This document shows positions 24,706 to 32,910 of a DNA stretch of 64,000 bases, piece after piece. Source of the DNA: Dehalococcoidia bacterium. Its GTDB lineage: Bacteria > Chloroflexota > Dehalococcoidia > UBA2979. The translations under genes were made by a program, and so were the position numbers. The stretch lies in contig SHYS01000002.1 in NCBI GenBank assembly GCA_009692685.1, forward strand, positions 186,001 through 250,000. Reading direction: 5' to 3'. Under the pieces are notes generated by a model that made no database searches, was not told the DNA's origin, and was given only the letters and a program-made list of their open reading frames with translations. Positions within the stretch are counted from its first letter, which is position 1. Every line of letters starts with the position of its first letter.

Positions 24706-25221
24706 TTAGTTGCGTGCTGCTGCGGCGACAGCCTCTTGCGCGCGCTTGCCCTTCTTCGGCGTCAGGATCTCCAGCGGGTACACGGCGCGCTTCAACATCT
24801 CGCGCGGCGGGTCGATGTAGATCGAGCCCCATCCACAGGCCTGCTCGCAGAGCCGGCAGCCCACGCACTTTCGGGGGTCAACGGTCGCGATACCGAAGAA
24901 GTCGTGGCTGTTGGGCGCATCCTGCAACGACAGCGCCTCGAAGGGGCAGATGTTGATGCATAGCTCGCAGCCGGAGCCGATGCAGTTTTCCTCGATGATC
25001 TTCGCCAGTGGTAATTCGCGTCTGGGGAAGGTCCGGCAGATGTCACCTACGTCATCGAGGATGGCCTCGACCGGGCAGACAGCACCACAGGCCCCGCAGT
25101 TGATACAGAGCGCGTCATCGATGATGTGCAACTCGTTGCGGAGGCCGGTGATCGCCTCCACCGGGCACTTGTTTGTGCAGGCGGTACACCCGATGCACGT
25201 TTCGATGATCGTGTACGCCAC
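24706..25221 (-). CDS. Polyferredoxin with four 4Fe-4S motifs
   Basis: 171 residues holding four cysteine motifs: CIGCTACTNKCP, CINCGACGAVCP, CIGSGCELCINICP and CVGCRLCEQACGW. The third has two extra residues between the first two cysteines (Cx4Cx2Cx3C), which can modify cluster potential. The C-terminus is basic (KKGKRAQ). It is a soluble electron carrier or an electron-transfer subunit whose partners are not adjacent. The N-terminal MAYTIIETCIGC is typical of ferredoxins, which supports ATG 25221. Confidence 0.9.
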   Translation of the reverse strand: MAYTIIETCIGCTACTNKCPVEAITGLRNELHIIDDALCINCGACGAVCPVEAILDDVGDICRTFPRRELPLAKIIEENCIGSGCELCINICPFEALSLQDAPNSHDFFGIATVDPRKCVGCRLCEQACGWGSIYIDPPREMLKRAVYPLEILTPKKGKRAQEAVAAAARN

Positions 25222-25251
25222 GTCGGACCTCCTGCGGTTCCGGTCAGCGCG

Positions 25252-25280
25252 AATCTAGCATCGGTCAGGTGCACGGGCAA
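25252..25280 (-). promoter_or_regulatory. Candidate promoter of the polyferredoxin gene
   Basis: On the minus strand TTGCCC and TAGATT are separated by exactly 17 bp, ending about 30 bp before the ATG. Each box matches consensus at four of six positions. Confidence 0.45.
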
Positions 25281-25346
25281 TGTGTGTGTTCATGCTCGCG
25301 GCGGCGGGTTGGGCGTTGATACCTGAGGGCCGTCGTCACGTTGCGG

Positions 25347-25420
25347 GCTGGCCGGCCACGCCACACACAACGAGGGCCCGCAACCGCGGGCCCTCGTTGT
25401 GTGTCACGTGGCCGGCCAGC
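25347..25420. terminator. Very long near-perfect hairpin (14 + 19 bp stems)
   Basis: The inner stem ACACACAACGAGGGCCCGC (25363-25381) pairs exactly with 25386-25404 around the loop AACC. A 2x2 internal mismatch separates it from an outer 14-bp stem (25347-25360 with 25407-25420). It lies directly after the small membrane protein gene at 25437 (minus strand), so it is its likely terminator or a 3' stabiliser. Both sides would be equally strong. Confidence 0.75.
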
Positions 25421-25436
25421 GCTGATGCGCTCCTAG

Positions 25437-25733
25437 TTACCGGCGGCGGGTGACCATCCGGCCAGTGACGGCGATCGAGGCGACAGCCGCAACAAGAAGG
25501 ACGATCGTCATCGTGTTGCTGCTGGACTCCTGGCCTAGGGCGCCACCGGTGCCGGACTTGGGGGCGGCCTTGGCAGTCGCGGCGACTGTGGCGGTCGCCT
25601 GCTCGCGGATCACACCGGCGAGCCCGTCAATCGGCTGCACCGCGGTGGCGGCAAACATGGCTGCTGGGATCAGCGCCAAGCCAACGCCAATTGCGATCGC
25701 CATACGGATCCGGCGGAACTTCTTTTCCGACAT
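25437..25733 (-). CDS. Small exported protein with signal-like N-terminus and C-terminal membrane helix plus Arg tail
   Basis: 98 residues. A basic start (KKFRRIR) leads to a hydrophobic segment with an AMFAATA end, like a signal peptide or anchor. A Thr/Ala/Gly-rich spacer follows, then a second hydrophobic helix beginning after SSSNT and ending in RRR. This layout (polar motif, helix, basic end) resembles C-terminal surface-sorting signals, but no LPXTG or PEP motif is seen. GAGGGG lies 8 bases before the ATG. No family recognised. Confidence 0.7.
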   Translation of the reverse strand: MSEKKFRRIRMAIAIGVGLALIPAAMFAATAVQPIDGLAGVIREQATATVAATAKAAPKSGTGGALGQESSSNTMTIVLLVAAVASIAVTGRMVTRRR

Positions 25734-25911
25734 ACGCTTGTCCCCTCTTTCGCATCACTGGCTGCTCGACCGCGACATGCGGTGAGACGCGAGAGAACGT
25801 ACTAATCAGCCGTTGTACACGCAAGGGGTAGGGCTTCGCGGAGGGAGTCTTTCGCCGCCGCTGAACTCGAATATTTACGAGGGGAGTGGGGCTACGTGGG
25901 CCGCAATGAGC

Positions 25912-26292
25912 TCAGGCGACCGACGGCCAGACGCGCTCGATCAGGCGATTCACGTCCACCGGCGCCGCCAGGACCTCGACGCCCAGTTCCTCGAAGCCCG
26001 CGCCGTCAAACCCCGCTTCGGCGAACATCAGTAGACGCGTGTCGTTTGTGAAATAACGCAGCCGCCTTGCAAAATCCATTGACGCCGCGCGTACTCGCGC
26101 TGCGCATACCACCAGCTCGTAGTCGGCGGCCTCCACCCAGTCGAGGGCGGACGGTAGATCGGCCACCACGTCCACCGTGAGGCCCATCTCCTGAAGTACA
26201 AGTGTGGTGGCGTGGGTCGCCCGCACATCGTCGATGGCGACCAGCGCGCTGCCGTACGCGCTCAGTGGCGCGTGCCATCGAGTGTCAGGCAT
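25912..26292 (-). CDS. Degenerate response-regulator receiver-like protein
   Basis: 126 residues with the alternating pattern of a CheY fold: ALVAIDDVRATHATTLVLQEMGLTVDVVAD for beta1-alpha1-beta2, then DYELVVCAARVR where a phospho-acceptor Asp should end beta3. That position is Ala or Cys, and no conserved Lys stands out. It would not be phosphorylated in the normal way and may bind a partner constitutively. It stands alone with no output domain or kinase nearby. Confidence 0.65.
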   Translation of the reverse strand: MPDTRWHAPLSAYGSALVAIDDVRATHATTLVLQEMGLTVDVVADLPSALDWVEAADYELVVCAARVRAASMDFARRLRYFTNDTRLLMFAEAGFDGAGFEELGVEVLAAPVDVNRLIERVWPSVA

Positions 26293-26427
26293 GGGCGTGT
26301 CCTCACTGCTGCCGGGTTCCTATCTCTCACCATCGGCACCCGCGTGGAAACCCGTAGGGGTAATCGAGCGGCTTCGTAGGGGCTTGGTACGATCCGGGCA
26401 CCAGATTTGAATCTGTGAGGCGGGCCG

Positions 26428-27303
26428 GTGAAGCATCTCCAGGTAGGCGCCCACGTTTCGTCCTCAGGAGGCCTGTGGAAGGCCGTGGATCGCGCCGTCG
26501 CTATCGAGGCGGAGGCGCTCCAGATCTTCCCTTCGGCGCCTCAGAACTGGCGCCCGACGAACCACACGCCGGAGGCGTATCTGAAGTTCCGTGAGGCGCA
26601 TGCCGCTGCTGGCCTTGGCGAGGTCTGGGCGCACTGCATCTATCTCGTGAACTTGGCCACGGAGAGCGAGGAGCAGCTCGAGAAGTCCGTCGCTGCCGTC
26701 GTGAACGCGCTGACGGTGGCCGAGCGTGCCGGGGCTCGTGGCGTGGTCCTGCACACCGGCTCTCACAAAGGTGCGGGCCTCGAGTCGGCGCTCAGTCAGG
26801 TCGCGAGCGCCATTGAGCGCATTTTTGAGGGCGCTCCCGGCGACACGGTGCTCGCCCTTGAGAATGCCGCGGGCCACGGCGGGACGATTGGCCGTGACTT
26901 CCCCGAGCTGGGGACGGTGCTCAGGGCGGTGTCGAACCAGCGGCTACAGGTCTGCGTGGACACCTGCCACGCTTTCGCGGGCGGCTATAATCTCGCGACT
27001 CCCGACGGTGTCCAGGCGATGCTCGAGGAGTTCGATCGCGAGGTCGGGCTGCACAACCTTGCGGTGTGGCACCTCAACGACTCAAAGATGGGGCTGGGCG
27101 ATCAGCGCGACCGACATGCGAACATCGGTGAAGGGCACATCGGTACCGAGGGGTTTCGGGTGTGGCTCGATGCGATCCGGCGCGTCCCGCAGATCACCGC
27201 GAACGCGATGCTCCTCGAGGTGCCGGGCTTTGGCGATGACGGCCCCGATCTCGAAAACGTGAGGCGGATGAAGGCGATCCGCGCCGAGGTCGAGGGCGTC
27301 TAG
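26428..27303 (+). CDS. nfo: Endonuclease IV (AP endonuclease)
   Basis: 291 residues. VGAHVSSSGGLWKAVDRA, HTGSHKGAG, LENAAGHGGTIG, VCVDTCHAFAGGY, HLNDSKMGLGDQRDRHANIGEGHIG and LLEVPGF cover the zinc ligands (His, Glu, Asp) of the trinuclear site. It cleaves DNA 5' to abasic sites in base-excision repair. The GTG start is 4 bases after GGCGGG. The stop overlaps the next gene's stop by 4 bp in a convergent arrangement. Confidence 0.94.
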   Translation: MKHLQVGAHVSSSGGLWKAVDRAVAIEAEALQIFPSAPQNWRPTNHTPEAYLKFREAHAAAGLGEVWAHCIYLVNLATESEEQLEKSVAAVVNALTVAERAGARGVVLHTGSHKGAGLESALSQVASAIERIFEGAPGDTVLALENAAGHGGTIGRDFPELGTVLRAVSNQRLQVCVDTCHAFAGGYNLATPDGVQAMLEEFDREVGLHNLAVWHLNDSKMGLGDQRDRHANIGEGHIGTEGFRVWLDAIRRVPQITANAMLLEVPGFGDDGPDLENVRRMKAIRAEVEGV

Positions 27304-27611
27304 CGGCGCACGTCGCGCGAGTAACCCGCCATAGCCAGCGCCTCGTCCAGCCAGTGCAGGATCTCCTCCACGAGTTCGCGGGTGACGCCGCCCGTCTTGA
27401 CCGGCGCGCCCGCCGCCTCGAGGCGTGGGATCAGGTGCTCCGACATCGTCCGGTGATCGATGCGCGCATCGTTGAGTTCCGCGCGCACTCCCATGTCCAG
27501 CTCGATGACCAGGTCGACGAGCTCAGAGGAGACAAAGCCCCCTAGCTCCTCGCTGACCTGCTCTGCGACCCAGTCCGCACACTCTTTGAGCGTCTTCTCG
27601 TCAGGTTCCAT
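27300..27611 (-). CDS. Small acidic helical protein of unknown function
   Basis: 103 residues, mostly charged and predicted helical (ADWVAEQVSEELGGFVSSELVDLVIELDMGVRAEL). The amino-acid mix and codon third positions look coding, and it fills the space up to nfo, with which its 3' end overlaps by 4 bp. No family recognised and no membrane segment. Confidence 0.65.
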   Translation of the reverse strand: MEPDEKTLKECADWVAEQVSEELGGFVSSELVDLVIELDMGVRAELNDARIDHRTMSEHLIPRLEAAGAPVKTGGVTRELVEEILHWLDEALAMAGYSRDVRR

Positions 27612-27843
27612 GACTGCTCCAGTGCGTCCTACGAGGGCTGGTGGCCCATCCTACTCACCCCGCAGGCCGCTCGACAATCCGCAATCCGCAATCCGCGCCT
27701 CCGCTGCGCTCCGAGGCGTGGCCCGGACGGTCCGGCAAGCCCAATCCTCGAACTCTCACGTTGACGGAAGAGTTGGTAACGAATTAGGCTGTACCTAACG
27801 ACACATGCGCGCCCTCTCGCGGCGTGCTGGCACGGAGGCAACT

Positions 27844-29811
27844 ATGGGCTTCGAGGGTGGTGCGGCGATCCGCCGCGGACCTGGCGGCGCCACGAGGCAG
27901 AACAAGCCCTCGCTGCTCAAGGCCTTCGTGGCGTTGAAGCACAGGAACTACCGCATTCTGTGGTTCTCGCAGGTCTTCTCATTCATGGGAATGCAGATGC
28001 AGCAGGTCGCGCGCGGCCTGCTCGCTTACCAGCTCACCGGCAGTTACACGATGGTCGGCGTGACGATGATGGCGTGGGGCATCCCCCAGCTCGTCTTCTC
28101 GCTCATCGGCGGCGCGGTTGCCGATCGCGTGAACAAGCGGAATGTCATCCTGGTCTCGCAGACGGGTACCGGTGCCCTCTCACTGCTGAACGCGATTTTG
28201 ATCACCACGGGGCAGATCTCGATCCCCTGGCTGTTCGGCCTCGGTCTGGCGCAGGGCACACTGTTCGCGTTCAACATGCCTGCTCGGCAGGCGCTGGTCG
28301 CGGAGCTTGTCCCGCAAAATGCGCTGATGAACGCCATCGCGTTGAACAACGTCGGCATGAACGCGACGCGCATCGTCGGTCCGGCACTGGCCGGGGTCAT
28401 GATCGGTGTGTGGGGCGTCGAGTCCGCCTACTACACGCAGGCGTTCATGCTCCTCTTTGTCGTTGGGCTGACCCTGCTGCTCCCTCCGAGCACCGGACAC
28501 CTCGCCGGCGCCAAGAACCGCGGCGGCATCTTCGCGGAGATCGGTCTCGGCCTGAAGTTCATCGGCTCCTCCCGCACCATGCTTCTCCTGATGCTCATGG
28601 CCTTCGTACCCACGTTGCTCGGGATGCCGTACATCTCGTTGCTTCCCGGGTTTGCCGTCGCCGAGCTTGGGCTCCATCCGAGCGCTTACGGCTTCATGTT
28701 CACCGTCACCGGCATCGGCGCCATCGTCGGTTCGATCGGGATCGCCGCGCTGACCGAGTTCTCCCGTAAACCGCTGTTGCAGGCGATCGTGGGCCTCGGC
28801 TTCGGGCTATCGCTCGCCGCGCTCGGCCTCGGATCGATATTCTTCGGTTACAGCGGCGCGCTCGTGGCGCTGCTCGCCGTTGGCTTGTTCTCGACGACCT
28901 ACCAGACGCTCAACAACACGATGATCATGTCGGAGACACGTCCGGAGTACTACGGCCGGGTCATGAGCGTGTACATGCTCACATTCAGCCTGTTCCCGCT
29001 GATGTCCGGTCCGATGGGTGTCGTCGCCGACCTCATCACGGCAAAGACGACGTTCATCTTCCTTGGCGTGGGGATCACCGCCTTCATCGTCCTGATTACC
29101 ATGATGAACGCTCGTTACACCTTCAAGCGCACGGTCCACGTCGAAGCCGACTCGGCCGGGTACCCCAGTGGCTCTGCCGCCGCCGCGCCCACTCCCCCCG
29201 GTCGAGGTGGCATGCCCGCGCCTGCACTGCCGTCGTTCGGCCCCGCCACCGTTCGATCCGCAGTCGTTGCCGGTGACGCAGGCGGGCAACCACTGCGAGC
29301 CGCCGCGCGTCTGCACCGCCCTCGACGTGACTACATGAGCGGTGAAGAGGTCGCGGCCACCGCGCCGGACTACATGCGCGGTGGTGCATCTGCGGCGCAC
29401 GTCACGGCGGACGCCGCAACTTCTGCGCCCCTCTCGTACCTCGGTACCTCCGTGTACGGGTTGACTGGCCGTCAGGTTGTTGCCTCACGGGCGCCCCGCC
29501 CGCAGACGTACGGTCTGGACGGTGCCGGCGGGCCGCGGCCCGTCGGTCGCACGCACCGCGCCATCGAGGCGGGTGATGCGGTTGCTCAGGGCGCTGTTGC
29601 GTTCGTTCTCGATCCGACGTTTGTGGAGGCCTCACGCGAGCCGGTCGGTCGCTTCCACCCGGCGCCGACGGAGCACATCGAGGCCACACCGCCGAGGCTG
29701 TATGCTCCGCGCGCCTCGCGGGCTCAGTCTTCGAACTCGATACTGGTTGCGGCGCTCACGGCTTCGGTGACGACGAGTCTGCTGGCGATGTTCCTCCGGC
29801 CGCAACGCTAG
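27844..29811 (+). CDS. MFS transporter (MFS_3-like) with 200-residue disordered C-tail, DYM motifs and an extra C-terminal helix
   Basis: 655 residues. After FVALKHRNYRILWFSQV the 12-helix MFS core runs to about residue 430, with VADRVNKRN as the loop 2-3 motif. A Pro/Ala/Gly-rich tail of about 200 residues follows, with RRDYMSG, APDYMRG, LSYLGT and QTYGLD. The chain ends in a hydrophobic helix (about 633-650) and RPQR. GGAGG lies 5 bases before ATG 27844; the frame opens 39 bp earlier but without a ribosome site. The core is of the exporter type; the substrate is unknown. The tail is not part of any MFS family I know. Confidence 0.88.
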   Translation: MGFEGGAAIRRGPGGATRQNKPSLLKAFVALKHRNYRILWFSQVFSFMGMQMQQVARGLLAYQLTGSYTMVGVTMMAWGIPQLVFSLIGGAVADRVNKRNVILVSQTGTGALSLLNAILITTGQISIPWLFGLGLAQGTLFAFNMPARQALVAELVPQNALMNAIALNNVGMNATRIVGPALAGVMIGVWGVESAYYTQAFMLLFVVGLTLLLPPSTGHLAGAKNRGGIFAEIGLGLKFIGSSRTMLLLMLMAFVPTLLGMPYISLLPGFAVAELGLHPSAYGFMFTVTGIGAIVGSIGIAALTEFSRKPLLQAIVGLGFGLSLAALGLGSIFFGYSGALVALLAVGLFSTTYQTLNNTMIMSETRPEYYGRVMSVYMLTFSLFPLMSGPMGVVADLITAKTTFIFLGVGITAFIVLITMMNARYTFKRTVHVEADSAGYPSGSAAAAPTPPGRGGMPAPALPSFGPATVRSAVVAGDAGGQPLRAAARLHRPRRDYMSGEEVAATAPDYMRGGASAAHVTADAATSAPLSYLGTSVYGLTGRQVVASRAPRPQTYGLDGAGGPRPVGRTHRAIEAGDAVAQGAVAFVLDPTFVEASREPVGRFHPAPTEHIEATPPRLYAPRASRAQSSNSILVAALTASVTTSLLAMFLRPQR

Positions 29812-29902
29812 TCCGAGGAATCGAGCCCGGGCCGCGCCCCGCCGTTCCGGGCGAGCGTTATCATGCGTCCACTCTCGAGGTGTCGTGGTTGAGGGGGTCG
29901 GC

Positions 29903-31246
29903 GTGACCTGGCAAGACGAGTTCCGCGCGAAGCACATGACTCCCGAAGAGGCGGCGGCGCTGCTTCGCGCTGGTGACGTGCTCCGCTCCGGCATCGGCGC
30001 AGACGCGCGCAGCCTGCTTCCGGCGCTCTTCAATCGCGTGGTCGAGCTGGGCATGAACGTCAAGATCATCGCTTGCTCGCCCAGCCCCTCGCAGGAGTGG
30101 TTCAACGATGAGTACGCCGATCTTGGCTTCGACCTCTCCTCCGAGGTGTTCGCGGGCGCGACCGCACGCGGCGCCCTCGTTGACAGGCGCGCCGACTGGT
30201 ATCCCGGCCTCTTCTCGAACATGATCAACGTCTGGGACCGCGACACCGAGTCGCACGAGCCTGCCGACTATTTCCATTGCAGCGTCACCCCTCCCGACGA
30301 GAACGGCTACATGGGTACCGGCGGTCTCGCCTGGCACAAGGCGGACTGGACTGAGCGCTCACGCATCACGGTTGTCGAGGTCTGCCCGTTCCTTCCCGAC
30401 GTCCCTGGTGAGCGCATCCACGTCTCGCAGGTGACGGCCATCATCGATACCACCCTCGATGGCCTGCCGCTCCTCGAGCGCGTCTCGACCAAGGAGTCGC
30501 AGCTCGTCGCCGGCTTCGTCAACGAGATCATGCAGGACGGCGACACCTGTCAGATCGGCGCCGGGCGCACGGCCACCCACCTTCCCGAGGGCGGTGCGTT
30601 CGCCGGCAAGAAGGACCTAGGCTGGCACTCCGAGATTACGCCGCCGGGCGTGGTGCAGCTGATGATGGACGGCACCTTTAACAGCTCGCGCAAGACCTAC
30701 GACGTCGGGCTGCACGTCACCGCCTCGGTGAATGGCCGTACGCCCGAGCACTGGGAGTGGCTCAACAACAACCCACCCCTCGAGAGCCGTCGCGTGTCCT
30801 CGGTGAACCACATCCTCAACATCGCGAAGCACGAGCGCTTCACCTCGATCAACAACGCTTTCCAGGTCGACCTCACCGGGCAGATCTACGCCGAGTCGAT
30901 TGGCACCGCGATCTACAACGGCACGGGCGGACAGACCGAGTTCCACCTTGGCGCGGCGCTGTCGAAAGGCGGCAAGGCAATCACGGTGCTGCCCTCGACG
31001 GCGACGGGCGGCACGATCACGCGCATCCTGCCGTTTGCGACTGATGGCGCGTTCGTGACGGTGCCGAGGACGTTCGCCGACTACGTGGTGACCGAGTTCG
31101 GCATCGCGAGGCTCGGTGGCCGTAGCCAGCGCCAGCGCGCAGACAACCTCATCGCCATCGCCCACCCCGACCATCGAGGTGAGTTGCGCAAGGCGACCCA
31201 GACGATCTTCTACCCCTCGATGGTGAAGCCCGCCGTCAGCGTCTAG
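29903..31246 (+). CDS. Acetyl-CoA hydrolase/4-hydroxybutyrate CoA-transferase family protein
   Basis: 447 residues of the two-domain family I CoA-transferase fold. LTGQIYAESIGTAIYNGTGGQTEF contains the catalytic Glu (ESIG) and the glycine loop that closes over CoA, and HPDHRGELRKA is near the end. It moves CoA between acids, or hydrolyses acetyl-CoA. I place the start at GTG 29903, six bases after GAGGGGG, rather than at 29885. It stands downstream of the MFS gene, but the gap of about 90 bp gives no proof of co-transcription. Confidence 0.9.
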   Translation: MTWQDEFRAKHMTPEEAAALLRAGDVLRSGIGADARSLLPALFNRVVELGMNVKIIACSPSPSQEWFNDEYADLGFDLSSEVFAGATARGALVDRRADWYPGLFSNMINVWDRDTESHEPADYFHCSVTPPDENGYMGTGGLAWHKADWTERSRITVVEVCPFLPDVPGERIHVSQVTAIIDTTLDGLPLLERVSTKESQLVAGFVNEIMQDGDTCQIGAGRTATHLPEGGAFAGKKDLGWHSEITPPGVVQLMMDGTFNSSRKTYDVGLHVTASVNGRTPEHWEWLNNNPPLESRRVSSVNHILNIAKHERFTSINNAFQVDLTGQIYAESIGTAIYNGTGGQTEFHLGAALSKGGKAITVLPSTATGGTITRILPFATDGAFVTVPRTFADYVVTEFGIARLGGRSQRQRADNLIAIAHPDHRGELRKATQTIFYPSMVKPAVSV

Positions 31247-31274
31247 CCACGATCGGTAAGGATCAGGAGCGGGG

Positions 31275-32189
31275 CTATTCCAGCCCCAGCTTCTGGCGCT
31301 TGGCGGCCCACTCCTCGCGCTCACGCGAGTTCGTGGTGTCGAGGTCGGCGGACTCGCCGCGGAGGCGGGCGCGTAGCGCGTCCACCTCCAGGCTGGTGAG
31401 GTTCACACCATCGAGCCGGTAGTCGCGGAACGCCTCCATCGCTACGGGGACGATCGGCTCCATCAGCGTGTGCATCGCCTCGGCGTACTCGCGGATCTCG
31501 CGCTGGGCGTGCTGGTCGAGGCGCAGCTCGAGGAAGTGCAGGATGTTGTGCAGGTCGCACTTCCAGTACCACTGCGTGTAGGCGTTGATCGGCAGGCCGA
31601 TCCGCGCCAGCTCCCTTGACACGCCGCTTTCGAGCAGGCGCTCGTACTCCGGGTAGAGCCCCACAGCGCGCTCGAGGTAGGCCACGAACGCCTCGGCAGT
31701 GCCGGCGTCCCCGATCGGCTCCTCGCCGCCCTGGCGGTTGGTCGCCGACTGCCTGCGCACGTCCTCAGCGGACGGCACGTAGAAGTGGTCTGGGATGATC
31801 GAGTAGCGCCCCGAATACTCGTTGACGTTGGCCGTGCGGTGCCGGATCCACTGGCGCGCCACAAAGATGGGCATCGACATGTGGAACTTGAACTCGACCA
31901 TCTCGAACGGCGTGGTGTGGCGGTGGCGCATCAGGTAGCGAACCAGCCCGCGGTCCTCGTTGACCCGCTTCGTCCCCTGGCCGTACGAGACGCGCGCCGC
32001 CTGCACGATGGCGAAGTCGGCGGTCTTGCCCTGCGGCACAAGCCGCGGCATCACATCGACGAGCGCCACAAAGCCGTGCTCGTCGACGCGGATCTCGTGC
32101 CGAGCGGCGCCGCCCATGGCATCGACGAGCGGGGTTTCGGGCGTGGTGCGCTCCGGTGAGGTCACCCTCGGCGGCTCTTCGGCGATCAT
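31275..32189 (-). CDS. thyX: Flavin-dependent thymidylate synthase
   Basis: 304 residues with the ThyX signature RHR-x7-S (RHRTANVNEYSGRYS; Arg116, Ser126), plus NAYTQWYWKCDLHNILHFLELR for the FAD/dUMP pocket. It methylates dUMP with methylene-tetrahydrofolate and reduced FAD. It is longer than the 220-250 aa norm, with about 40 extra N-terminal residues of low complexity, so translation may start later, for example near the ATG encoding MGGAARHE. Confidence 0.93.
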   Translation of the reverse strand: MIAEEPPRVTSPERTTPETPLVDAMGGAARHEIRVDEHGFVALVDVMPRLVPQGKTADFAIVQAARVSYGQGTKRVNEDRGLVRYLMRHRHTTPFEMVEFKFHMSMPIFVARQWIRHRTANVNEYSGRYSIIPDHFYVPSAEDVRRQSATNRQGGEEPIGDAGTAEAFVAYLERAVGLYPEYERLLESGVSRELARIGLPINAYTQWYWKCDLHNILHFLELRLDQHAQREIREYAEAMHTLMEPIVPVAMEAFRDYRLDGVNLTSLEVDALRARLRGESADLDTTNSREREEWAAKRQKLGLE

Positions 32190-32351
32190 GCGGCCCTCCA
32201 GTGGTTCGAGGGCGATGAGGCGACTTCCGCCGTAACGTGGTTACGCCGGTCGGGGGAGATCGTCGCGTTCGTTGGGGTCGAGGATAACGAACTGCAGAGC
32301 TTCGCGCCGGGCCTTCAGCGCTCTACGAAATCAGATCAGTTGTTCCATCGC

Positions 32352-32485
32352 CCTTATCCGTTCGTGGTGAGCCTGGCGAACCACACGGCCGTCCACCGAA
32401 AGACCGCGCTACCGCCGCCCGAACACGACCAGCGAACGCCGACGCAGGAGGTGTAGTTCGACAGGCTCATCACGAACGGATAAGG
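32352..32485. repeat. REP-like inverted pair (two 30-bp arms, 74 bp apart) in a gene-poor stretch
   Basis: Arm 32352-32381 (CCTTATCCGTTCGTGGTGAG and on) and arm 32456-32485 are reverse complements at 28 of 30 positions. The core (TTCGTGRTGAGCCTG) resembles widely scattered extragenic palindromes, and paired inverted copies suggest a REPIN-type unit. The 347-bp stretch 32190-32536 otherwise shows only a short inverted repeat CGTAAC-GTG-GTTACG (32231-32245) and no credible gene. Confidence 0.7.
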
Positions 32486-32536
32486 AAGATGGCGAGCGCA
32501 GGCGTGGTAATTGTCCCGCGCCGGGACTACCGCTCG

Positions 32537-32758
32537 TTACCGGTCCGCTTCCGCCGCCAGTTTGGTGAGCATGCGCGCGTTCGGCTCCCAGAGGAGGCAC
32601 GGCGTCTCCATGGAGTCCAGGAACGGCCCCACACAGTCTTTGCCGTCTCGGATGATGTGGGAACACAGCGTCTGGAAGGGATTGTTCTTCTGCGCTGAAT
32701 CGATGGTGCGGCGGAGCCACATACAGTCGATGGCCATGTGGGCGGTGCGTTCGGGCAT
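32537..32758 (-). CDS. Hypothetical 73-residue protein
   Basis: Reads MPERTAHMAIDCMWLRRTID and on, with KDCVGPFLDSMETPCLLWEP, three to four cysteines and a balanced composition that looks like a real small protein. No strong ribosome site. It ends 52 bp from the REP-like pair. No family recognised. Confidence 0.5.
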   Translation of the reverse strand: MPERTAHMAIDCMWLRRTIDSAQKNNPFQTLCSHIIRDGKDCVGPFLDSMETPCLLWEPNARMLTKLAAEADR

Positions 32759-32910
32759 CTGCCCAGTCTACCTCGAACGCTGGTTCGCCGCTCCGGGCTT
32801 CGAGCAACTATCCACACCCTATCGACAGCCACCTCTCTTAGCGTGATGATCTCGACGACGTTCGAAACGTCGAGGGGCCTGCGTGGTCCCGGATCGGGCT
32901 GCGAGGGATC

